Positions 40,070 through 49,174 of a stretch of DNA of 64,000 nucleotides are shown here, piece by piece (within the stretch, counting starts at the first letter, position 1; the number at the start of each line of letters is the position of its first letter). Both the position numbers and the translations under genes were made by a program. The notes under the pieces were generated by a model. That model had not been told where the DNA came from. It saw only the letters and a list, made by a program, of their open reading frames with translations, and did not search any database. The stretch comes from Gambelia wislizenii (taxonomy: Eukaryota > Chordata > Lepidosauria > Squamata > Crotaphytidae): contig JAUMIR010000001.1 of NCBI GenBank assembly GCA_030847615.1, positions 69,825,501 to 69,889,500 of the forward strand, given 5' to 3'.

Positions 40070-42028
40070 ATGGGAGGGGTGCTGTTGCAACAAGGGGAGG
40101 AAGGAGAGCTCAGGCCGTGTGCATACCTGTCCAAGAAATTAAATGAGACTGAGCAAAATTGGCCAGTCTGGGAAAAGGAGGTGGGTGCAATCAAACTGGC
40201 CTTAGAAACTTGGTGCCACATATTGGAGGGATCTTCCAAACCCTTTGAAGTTTGGACAGATCACAAGAATTTGGAGGTGTTGGCCACCCCAAGGCGGTTG
40301 AGCCCCAAACAGGTTCGGTGGGCCAGTTTCTTCTACCGGTTCAAATTCACCCTGAAATTTATCCTGGGAAAAAAGAATTTCCTAGCTGACGCTTTGTCCA
40401 GACTTCCCCAACATGACAGCAAACGAAAAGAGGTCATTGACACAGTCTTCTCCCCCTCCCACTTGGGACTAGCAGTCCTAACACGCAGCAAGGCCAAGCG
40501 TCAGGAGGCCCAAGCCAGCCCCTCTTTGGGGCCAGGGCCTGATCCTAAGGCAACTGATGTTGCCATCCCATCAACTGTAGATGCTGGCCCCGGTGAGGCC
40601 CCGGCCACGCCGGAGCTGGCTCCTCCTTCCCCTTCCTCCCGGGGTGATCGGGGTGGATGGCAATCCCAAATGGTGTTGGTCCTTCCCAAGGACCCATGGT
40701 TTTTGGCTCACCCAGGGGAGGTGGCCCTTCGGGAGGGCCTGGCTTGGAAGGGGGAGCGCCTATATGTCTCAGAGGCCATGAGGTCGTCCATTCTCAAGCA
40801 ATGCCATGATGTTAAAAGTGCTGGGCATTTTAGGTATGTAAAAACCTTGCATTTGGCCCGGAGACAGTTTTGGTGGCCAAAGTTGAGAAAGGAGGTGGAG
40901 GAATATGTAAAAGGGTGTTCCATGTGTGCAATGGCAAAAAGGGGGACAGGAAAGCCAAAAGGCCTGCTGCAGCCTTTGCCTACCCCGCCCAAGCCTTGGG
41001 AAGTCATCAGTATGGATTTTATAGTGGAATTGCCAGAAAGTAGGGGAAAGACTGTTATTGGGGTGGTGACTGACATGTTTTCGAAACAAGCGCATTTTGT
41101 GGCCTGCAAGAAGCTTCCAACCGCCTCCCAATTAGCCAGGTTGTTTATTCAACACATTTACAGACTACATGGGATTCCTGCTAAGATCGTGTATGACCAG
41201 GGGGCTCAGTTCACTTCACAGTTCTGGAAGGCATTCGCAAACCTTCTGGGAGTCGAATTGGGGCTCAGCAATTCCCATCATCCCCAGAGTAATGGGCAGT
41301 GCGAACGTTCTAATCAGGTTCTTGAACAGTATTTGAGGTGTTATGTGAACTTCCAACAATCTGACTGGGTGGACCTCTTGCCTTTTGTGGAGGTCACCTA
41401 TAACAATGCCACTCACCAGAGCACCAGCCTCTCCCCTTTTAAAATTGTTTCAGGACAAGACTTTAATCCTCTTCCACTAGGGGAGGGGACCTCCAAGGAC
41501 ACGGTTTCAGTGGCCCAATGGAGTCAAAAAATTAGAGATGCCTGGCCAAAAGTTGTTTTGGCCTTGGACTTTGCAAAAGCACGATACAAACAGCATGCTG
41601 ACCAAAAACGGGACCACACCCCGGAGTACGCTGTAGGGGACTTAGTATTTTTGTCCACCAAGTTTCTTAAAAGTCCCCAACCTTCAAAGAAGTTGGGGCC
41701 CAAGTACATAGGTCCTTTTCCTATTGCTCGAGTGATAAACCCAGTAGCTTTTCAACTGACGCTACCCAAACTGTACCGTAATGTTCACCCTGTGTTTCAT
41801 TCTAGCTTGCTCAAGCTGGCGTGCCCTCCAGACCGTCATCATCCAGACCCAGGACCTGCACCCCATCCTATCCTTGTCGACAACGACCAGCATTTTGAAA
41901 TTTCTGAAGTATTGGACTCTTGGGTTCAGAGGGGGGCTTTACAATACTTGGTTAAATGGAAACATTTGCTGTTAGGGCATGCCGAATGGGTTAGTTGTGA
42001 ACATGTGAATGCTCCGCACTTATTATGA
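40070..42028 (+). pseudogene. Chromovirus pol, RNase H, integrase and chromodomain (652 aa open)
   Basis: The RNase H part (residues 1-125) has WEKEVGAIKLALETW and VWTDHKNLEVL with acidic residues. Integrase follows. The zinc-binding H-H-C-C region is at ~245-292, with GHFRYVKTLH and GCSMCAMAKR. The catalytic triad is seen as MDFIVELPES (~315), VYDQGAQFTSQFW (~375) and NGQCERSNQVLEQYL (~411), with exactly 35 residues between the last Asp and Glu. A GPF-like YIGPFPIARV segment precedes the C-terminal chromodomain (~605-652: ISEVLDSWVQRGALQYLVKW, then HAEWVSCEHV), which in this lineage targets insertion to modified chromatin. A one-base indel near 42024 brings an early TGA. The remaining tail (FHARFPDKPG) is read in another frame to 42063. 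This 3' half is open although the rest is broken. Confidence 0.95.
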
Positions 42029-42062
42029 AAGTTCCATGCCCGCTTTCCTGATAAACCAGGCT

Positions 42063-42077
42063 AAAAAGGGGGGATTT
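42063..42077 (+). promoter_or_regulatory. Polypurine tract of the LTR element
   Basis: 'aaaaaggggggattt' just after the pol remnant and 18 bp before the 3' LTR. It is the expected primer site for plus-strand DNA synthesis. Confidence 0.7.
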
Positions 42078-42095
42078 CTCTTCGGGTGGGCGGTA

Positions 42096-42430
42096 TGTCA
42101 GGCTCATACCTGAATTCTGGGAATTGGAGTGGAATGCATGGAGGACCCTGACATGAAGCTGCTTCCCTTGCCTAGGCCTCTGGAGTTTTGGAGGGCTGCC
42201 TTGTTGGCCTGGGAGCGTTTTCTCTCCACAGCGGCTCAAGGTCAGATCGTCCAGGTGCAAGCCGCCCTGAGAGGGAGGCATCTATCCTCCCTAAAGGCCT
42301 TTCTCACGCTGTGGGGTTTATCTGGGGGTTTGCTCTAGCTGTATTCAGTTTTGGCTTTGTTCTATGTTCCTGACACATGAATCCTTGCCAATAAAGAAAT
42401 TTATTGAATGTGAGTGCTTGGTACATCACA
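42096..42430 (+). repeat. 3' LTR (335 bp)
   Basis: Begins TGTCAGGCTCATACC and ends ATCACA next to the AATAT duplication. Contains AATAAA at 42391-42396, a plausible polyadenylation signal about 35 bp from the end. An internal 'ccctgacat' echo and 'ttcctgacacatg' (42367-42379) mimic an LTR end but lie before the AATAAA and have no matching duplication. Confidence 0.85.
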
Positions 42431-42631
42431 AATATGTTGATAGACAAGGACACTACCTTTTAATTTATCAGTGTATTAGTTGTTGTGAGAAATGCCAGAT
42501 GTCGAAGTTGGGTTCAAAAAAGGAAAAGGCACTAGGGATCATATTGCAAACATATGTTGGCTAATAAAGAATTCCAGAAGAAAACCAGCTTGTGCTTTAT
42601 ACGTTATAGTAAAGGCTTTGAATCCCCTAGA

Positions 42632-42811
42632 ACAGTGCTTCTCAGATTATCAGATGCAGGGGACCAACAATTTTTTCCAGTGTGTCAGGAACCAGCACAA
42701 TATTTGTCTCCATTGGCTATATAGTTTTTTCCTGGAAGTTCACCATGAACCAGCAGCCAATGGCTCAGGGACCAGCACTAGTCCAGGGACCACCACTTTA
42801 AGTAGCACTGT
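42632..42811. mobile_element. hAT-type MITE (~180 bp)
   Basis: The left end CAGTGCTTCTCAGATTATCAG and the right end (minus strand) CAGTGCTACTTAAAGTGG are inverted repeats of hAT type (CAGTGnTnCTnAA). Interior 'gggaccagcactagtccagggaccacc'. An 8-bp duplication is not clear. Confidence 0.6.
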
Positions 42812-42819
42812 CTAAAGAT

Positions 42820-44760
42820 TTATAAATCAGCTTTCCCTCTTCTTGTCACAGGCAAGAAATTGCACCACCAACTCTGTTATCTTTTATGAAATTCATAGTG
42901 TTCCTAATAATTAATTAATCATGTGTGATGATGTAGAATTATGCTGGTTTATGAAGCCACCTTGCTGTTTACCCAGTCCATATTTAACAATGTGACTGGA
43001 GCCTACAATGGACTTACAATGTACGCCCAAGCATACTGACGTGGGTTTCATGTTATCCAAGTAAGATATGGATTGCACAGTCTCCCACCCACCCACACTA
43101 CACACACATACATATTCCACACAAGCTCATCAGCTTCACATCTCTGCATCTTCTGCCATGCTGTTTCCCATGCTTCAAATGTCCAACCACCCTTTCCCAC
43201 AGTGCCTGGAAAAATTAACTAGTCCAAAACATCACCTCCCCAAGTTCTGCTTTTCCTGAACAGCTCCCAATATTCCAGGTGCTTTTCCTTGCCTGCTTTT
43301 CTTCTGGTGACCTGTGTTGCCTCTATGATGTAAAACACCTTTTCCATTGGTTTGTTTGTTTTTTACAGGCCCTTTGGGCCATGGAGGCATTGGTTTACCC
43401 TTCTAATATATGCTTAATAACAACCCAGTCTTTTTAAGTAGTGGTGGTGCCCAAGGGAGGTGGGAAAGCTCTCTCTTCATCTCAACCCAGAAACCAGAAT
43501 ACACCACCAGCTGGCACGGGCAGAGGCCTGGCTCAAGCAGGACTCTCTAATAGCCAGAATGAGCCAGTCTGGAAAGCTGAGGAGGGAGAAAGGGAAGGAG
43601 AAGAGGGGGCACCACACAGCAGGTTTCTTTCTGACTGTCACCTAGCAAAGGAAACTGGAGAGCCATTTCAGGCCATGTTTGCATCACGTGACTCCTGGCA
43701 GGAAAACCACAAAAGTCCAACCCTGGGCCAAAAACAACAGCCCAAAGAAAGAATTCATTAAGGGGAGGAGGAGGAAGGGTTGTGTTTGTCTAAGACCAGA
43801 GCTTGTGGCAGGCTGTCACTTAGGGACAGGAACTGCATAGGGCTTCTGGTGGAAGCTTGCTGGCTCTCTGCCTTCCCTTTGCTCTCTGCTTGTCTCCCTC
43901 ACTGCCTGTTTACCTGACCATCCTGTTTTCTCATCCCTTGTTGGCAAAAATACTGAGAGAGGGGTCCATTTCAGCCAGAATATTCAGAGCTCAACCCATC
44001 TTTACAGTTCACAGTAAAGATGAAGAGAGTATCTGCGGGTCATGTGCAAAGTGATCTTGGAGATGTTACTTTTGGGACCGACGGGCATGCGGTCTGATGG
44101 ATCCAGGAAGCAGTAGTCCAAAAACATACATGACCTCTACATGTTTTGGCCTGCAGCTCTGATCAGCCTCATCGCTCCTGGCTGCTGGTAGAAGATTGGG
44201 GGAGTTTATAGTCCAGAACAGTTAGAGGTTCCCCAAGCCACAGCTACAGCCTCCCTGCCTCACCCTCTTGAAAAACTATCCTCTAGTCTCTTACTGAAAT
44301 CACTAGTCAAACACCCTCTTTGGCACATGAGCTCTTCAATTTCCAGCAACCAGAGCTGGAACAGACTTCAAAAGGATTTGCAGGGAGTAACCTTTCTACC
44401 TCTTGATCCTCTCAGCCGTATGCAGGATTAAACAAGGGCTGAAGCTTAGAGGTCTGAATTGCACACACTGTTTGGGAATCACTGCCAATGAGGCAACCAG
44501 GTACACCACATGAGAGGCAAATGTGAGATTAGACAAAGGGCTGCCTGTCCAGATGCTGTGTTCTTCTTCACACTCAGCTCTCCAATGTGTATGCCATCCT
44601 AGGTATTCAAGGGCACTCTGTATTGTATACCACTTTATGCAAGTTTTACACATGTTAAACACAGAAGTCTAAACGAATGATAAAAGGTGCTTAGCTATCT
44701 TTTCTCGCTATCACTCACCTATGTGCAAAACACAACAAAATCCAAATATACATTGTAGGA
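42820..44760. other. Non-genic stretch, nothing recognised
   Basis: ORFs at 43441-43761 and 43460-43645 overlap in different frames, lack recognisable domains and are likely chance openings in purine-rich sequence. Confidence 0.45.
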
Positions 44761-44844
44761 ATACCTTTATTAAGACAACCAAAAGGCACAAAATATATTG
44801 CACATTTTTTTAAAAAAAAACCATGTTATCTTTGTGTTAAAACA

Positions 44845-44910
44845 AGGAATATATGGCCCTCCAGATGTTGCTGGATTGCCATTTCCATCATCACTTTTCA
44901 AGGTGGATCC
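44845..44910. mobile_element. hAT-type MITE scrap
   Basis: 'atatggccctccagatgttgctggattgccatttccatcatcac' is the recognisable left part of the family seen at 16056. Confidence 0.6.
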
Positions 44911-45629
44911 TATTATTTCAGTAGTGGGAGCACTACCCAGCTGATTTCCAAGTAAGGCTACCAGATCTTAGGGCTTAGCCCTCAGTCTCCAATCCTCTAG
45001 GCAAGGGGAAGGAATCTCAGGGTGAGGGCAGTGTCTTGAAAAAAGAGGGGGAAGAGAGAGGGGTAAAGAAAGGGAGAATATATGCATACATATTACTGCG
45101 TGTTGCTGGCCTTGCTGTAGACTGCTTTGGAATGGCTGCTGAAGTCTCTCTGGGGGATCCATGTGGCCCAGTCCTTCCTTCTCAAACATCACCATGGACT
45201 GTTTGTAGGGCTCAGGGTTTGGGCCCTGGGAAGTTCCTGAAGTGGCAATCCTACTCTCATGTAGGGGTATACTTGTACCTTGCAAGAAAAGACAGTTGGG
45301 TAACAAACATTTTGGTAACCCCTTGATTTTGGCTGATGAACTTCTAGTGACCCCTTGGCATTGACTATTGGCATTGACTCCTTGGCATTGACTCCCACTA
45401 GGTGTAAGCTAGGAAAATCTCAGTCTGATGCTATCTGAAGGGACACACATCCCCCACCCCTGTGTTATAACTTGCTATAAATCTGAACAAAACTAAAGAA
45501 ATATTTAAATGTTAAGTAACCAGCAAAGCCAGGAAATGCCACCAATAGATTCTGTAGCTTGCTGAGATTATGCAATTCATACAGATCATAAAAGATCATC
45601 CTTTTTACAATATTTCATATAAGAACACT

Positions 45630-45860
45630 GGTGCCCCAAATATCCTAAAGGCACCAGATCCCATCTGATCTTCAAAGCTAAGCAGGGCCATCCCTAGTTA
45701 GTACTTGGATGGTAGACTGCCAACAAATACCAGGTGCTGTAGGCTATATTTCAGAGGAAGGAACTGGCAAAACTGCCTCTGAGTACTCCTTGCCTATGAA
45801 AATTCTATGAAATTCATGGGGTTGCCATAAGTTGACAGCAACTTGAAAGCATGTGTGCAT
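45630..45860 (+). mobile_element. 5S rRNA-derived SINE, copy 2
   Basis: 'ccaaatatcctaaaggcaccagatcccatctgatcttcaaagctaagcagggcc', then 'agttagtacttggatggtagactgcc' and 'taccaggtgctgtaggct' follow 5S rRNA throughout. The SINE body and tail 'ggttgccataagttgacagcaacttgaaagca' follow. Confidence 0.92.
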
Positions 45861-45897
45861 GCACGCACACATGCATGCATGCGTGCGCACACACGGA
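45855..45897. repeat. (TGCA/CA)n microsatellite as SINE tail
   Basis: 'gtgtgcatgcacgcacacatgcatgcatgcgtgcgcacacac': alternating purine-pyrimidine run directly after the SINE tail motif, with Z-DNA-type composition. Confidence 0.8.
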
Positions 45898-46235
45898 ATA
45901 TTGTGAGCACATGTGCAAAAAATCTGTTTTCATGTTTGGGGCCCTTTGATTTCTATGGCAACCTGAGTTCACTCTTATTCAGTGACCCTATCCTATGAAT
46001 TTAGCACATTCAGAGCTGGTGGTGTCATTGGGTAGAGTGAAACAGGAGGCAGATACTATGAGATGGGAAGTGATGGCAAACAGTTTGAGAACAAAACTAT
46101 GTGTCATTCAGCATGTCCTTTGTACCTTTGCCCCCGAATATTCTGCTGTCCTTTGATATGGTGGAAGATACCAAACTGTTGTCAATAATAAAGTAAGAAT
46201 CAGCTGCTGTTTGGCAACTTCGAAAATCCCAATTC

Positions 46236-46632
46236 AAACTTCTTGAGTGCTTTCAGCGTGCCACGCTATCTCAGCCTGACCTACCTTGGTGGCTACTCCC
46301 ATGCTTTGGAACTCCTTCCCTAGGGAAACCAGGATAGCTCCCTCCTTGCCCTCTGTCTGCTGGTAAGTGAAAACTTTCCTGACCCTGCTTTTAAGAATTC
46401 ACGGCAATAGGCTTTTGATGATGTGCTGTTCTGTTGCTTTGTTTATCCTGTCTATCAATGAATTGTTATATGGTTTCAGTTGTACTGTATAGATTGTTTA
46501 TTAAAATAACTTTTATGTATAGTTTACTGATTTTGATAATTTTGCTTTTAATTTGTATTGGTGTTAGTATTTTGTAAGCTGCCTTGAGTCCCAGTATTGG
46601 GGAAAACATGGGATATACCTGTAAATGAATAA
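46236..46632 (+). pseudogene. L2-like LINE C-terminus and 3' end, plus strand
   Basis: 'ggtggctactcccatgctttggaactccttccctagggaaacc' corresponds to the WNSLP block of L2. The 3' region ends 'gtaagctgccttgagtcccagtattggggaaaacatgggatat'. Frames are broken. Confidence 0.8.
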
Positions 46633-46639
46633 CAGTAAC

Positions 46640-46841
46640 AATCTCTGGCTTTTCTTTGCAAACAAAGATTCAGGAAGGACTCATCCTGCACCTTCTGCAA
46701 GCGCGCTGATGACTGAAAAGGCCAATATGAGATAAATAAGTCCGGTTGCAGAAAACACAGCAGACGGTCTCCTTAGGTGATGTTTCCGGGTTGTGATTTT
46801 TTTCTGCGTTGTCGTTTCTCTTCAAGACTTGTTCAGCGTGA
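46640..46841 (-). pseudogene. Short LINE 3' end (zinc-finger-tail family)
   Basis: The same family as 22553-23560: the minus-strand frame reads LKRNDNAEKNHNPETSPKET and a CCVFCNRTYLSHIGLFSHQRAC tail in which one zinc-finger Cys is Tyr. Starts with 'atctctggcttttc' (GA tail complement). Confidence 0.85.
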
Positions 46842-47021
46842 GAATCATAATGATACCTCACTGGATTGTTGCAAGGATAAAATGGAAAGAAAAAGAGCCA
46901 TGTATACTGCTTTGTGCTCACTGAAGGAAAAGCAGGATATAAATGTAACTAATGCAAAATAAATTAATCATAGAAAGAAAAAAAACAAATAATAACACAA
47001 TAACTTGGTTGTCATAACGTT

Positions 47022-47947
47022 GGAGATTATCAGACGGGCCCTTAAAACCCGTTCCTTTCCTGGTACACCCACCCACTCCCTCCCGTCCCTGTAACTGAAT
47101 TTTTTTTTCCAGTCACTTACCTTAATCCCAGGATAGAAACTGCTCCCCCCTCCTCATCACAGAGCCCCATCCACTTCCTGGAGACCAAATCGCGTGGGCA
47201 ATTTAAAAATAAAAAAAAACCCTGAATGTCAAAGAAGTACTCCAAGCACCTAAATACCCTTTTAAAAAAACAAGTAACCTGGGGAGGGTACAAAAAAGGC
47301 TGTCACTTACCTGGATGTCCTGACTGAAGCATGAAGTGTTCTGCATGGACCTTACAGGACAGCAGGCATCGTGCAGGACATTTTTTATTTTAAAAAAAAC
47401 CCTAACATAAAAAAACTAAACCAAGCATCTAAACAGCCTTAAAAAACAAACAAACAAGTAAACAGAGGAGGGTACAAAAAAGCTGTCACTTACCTGGATG
47501 TCCAGATCGCCACCAGAAGTGTTCTCTACTTACCTTCCAGGACCTTACAGAGGCAGGCAGCCTGCGGAAAATTGAAAAATAAAAATACAAGCAAACGTCT
47601 AAAAATTAAAACAAGCACCAAAACACTCTTAAAACTTTACCATCAACATGGGGAGGGTACAAAAAAGGCAGTCACTTACCTAGATGTCACAATCGTACCC
47701 AGAAGTGTCGGCACGTACCTCCCAGATCATGCCAGCATAACGGGGCTCCTGTTCGCACACCTGTGATTCTGTGACAGAAATGGGACGGGTGATCTATTAA
47801 TGGCTTAAGCTGTTAATTTAAAAAATGGACCAAATAGGGTCAGCACAGGGCCAGAACGGGAGAGGGACACCGTCATCTTAAAGAAAAATTCTTTACCAAT
47901 CCTGTTGCATTCCTGTTCTGGTTTATTAAGTCCATGCGATAATCTCC
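47022..47947. mobile_element. Large MITE (926 bp) with three to four ~185-bp internal tandem units
   Basis: Terminal inverted repeats are GGAGATTATC (47022) and GATAATCTCC (to 47947). The phrase 'gagggtacaaaaaaggc.gtcacttacctggatgtc' recurs at about 47284, 47466 and 47652, followed each time by 'agaagtgt', 'accttcc/acctccc' and an A-rich spacer. This gives a period of about 185 bp. A weaker first unit is at 47120. It is related to the split element at 9131-10976, which has a single such unit. Confidence 0.8.
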
Positions 47948-47956
47948 ATTGTCTGT

Positions 47957-48632
47957 GGCAATTATCACATGAGGCAAAAAAGTGGTATTAAAGCAATATA
48001 GTAACTCTATGCCCGAACCTTATCACATGATGTTGTTGCTGTCCTGTTGCTGGTGTGTAATCACCCTATTAGTGTGGTACTCCTTTTCATTGATGAGGAA
48101 AAGCCATCAACAGACTTCCAATATTGGTGCTATTCCAGGAGTTTACTGGTGTAGTAAGTATCTTCACTTCAATGCTGGCATTACAACAGTCCCCGGGGCC
48201 CGCTTCTCCTCCCTCCCCCTCCCCCTCACTATTCCAAAACAGGCTGACTCCATGCCTGTCAGGTCTTTTAATTTTTTTATTTTGCTGTGCTTGTGTAATT
48301 ACAGAAAAATAATAAAATAAAAATAATTTTAAAAATTGTTTTTGTTGTAATTGTGCAAACACAGCAAAGATAAAGATTTGAAAAATTGACAGGCATGGAA
48401 TTAGCCTGTTTCGGAATAGCGAGGGAGGGAGGAGAATCAAGCCCTATCCTGCCATGTGATTTCTGTAATGCCGGCATTGAAGAAAGATACTTATTGCACT
48501 AGGGGAGATTGCAAAGCAGCACAGTTGTGCAAAAGAAGAGATGTGTGATACTGAATGTTTTCAAAGTGGTATATTCCTGTTTCCTTTTATAATGCTATTG
48601 CCATGGCAAAACAGCCTCTTGTGATAATCTCC
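47957..48632. mobile_element. Giant foldback MITE (676 bp, ~300-bp arms)
   Basis: The ends GGCAATTATCACATGAGGC and (minus strand) GGAGATTATCACAAGAGGC are inverted. The arms pair almost throughout: left 'aagtatcttcacttcaatgctggcatta' with right 'taatgccggcattgaagaaagatactt', and left 'tattccaaaacaggctgactccatgcctgtca' with right 'tgacaggcatggaattagcctgtttcggaata'. The loop is AT-rich at about 48305-48340. Mirror-image ORFs on both strands (47982-48320 plus, 48087-48440 minus) are products of the palindrome, not genes. Confidence 0.85.
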
Positions 48633-48639
48633 TATCATG

Positions 48640-49160
48640 GCATCAGGAGAAACTCTGAGCTTCCAGGCAGAGGGCTCCTAGCATTACTAATCTGAAAGCA
48701 CTGTGTAACCTACTATGCCTTCTCTTCCTTAACTGATTTCTTTTCTTGTCTAAGAAAAAAAGAGGGAAGTAGCCATGGGAAAGCAGTATCACCTGGACTC
48801 CTGTGACATTTCACATTTGAGATAGGGGTATTGCACCATTTTAACAAGTTTGAAATACCCTCTATGATTAAAAAAAGGGGGGTGGACTGTAAATGGCAAT
48901 CAAGTACAAAGGCAGATTTACCAGAAGAGATTATTCTGGGAGCAAAAAGAAACCTAATGTGCTTTGAGTTCTGTATTCCATTAACATACCTTCCAAATTT
49001 TTATAAGGAAAACTAGGACACATGTGACCAAGCAACATCAAGAGTGTGAACAATAAAAGTTATTAATGACAAATAACACACAAACTAGGACAGTCCACAG
49101 CTGTTTGTTTCTGCCTGGACCTACTGGGAAGGACACAATCCCACCCCTCCTATCCTCTTT
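48640..49160. other. Non-genic stretch, nothing recognised
   Basis: Target region of the CR1 insertion on its right. No gene seen. Confidence 0.45.
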
Positions 49161-49174
49161 CCCCACTGAGATAA

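Larger units (their letters stand above)
37451..42430 (+). mobile_element. Chromodomain Ty3/gypsy LTR retrotransposon (chromovirus), defective
   Basis: The 5-bp direct repeats AATAT flank it (37446-37450 and 42431-42435). The element starts TGTCAGG and ends CA. It carries gag, protease, RT, RNase H, integrase and a C-terminal chromodomain in the order typical of Ty3/gypsy chromoviruses, a lineage known from reptiles including Anolis. A polypurine tract 'aaaaaggggggattt' (42063-42077) precedes the 3' LTR. The 5' end is collapsed: most of the 5' LTR and the primer binding site are missing. Stops and frameshifts also occur in gag and pol, so it is inactive. Confidence 0.93.

Noticed and set aside
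42367..42379. LTR 3' end at the TGACA motif
   Set aside because: The AATAT target duplication and the AATAAA signal place the true end at 42430.
43441..43761. 106-codon ORF as a gene
   Set aside because: No recognisable domain; overlapping open frames in purine-rich DNA and no splice-site context that I could defend.
47982..48440. Mirror-image ORFs on both strands as a gene pair
   Set aside because: They are produced by the 676-bp palindrome.
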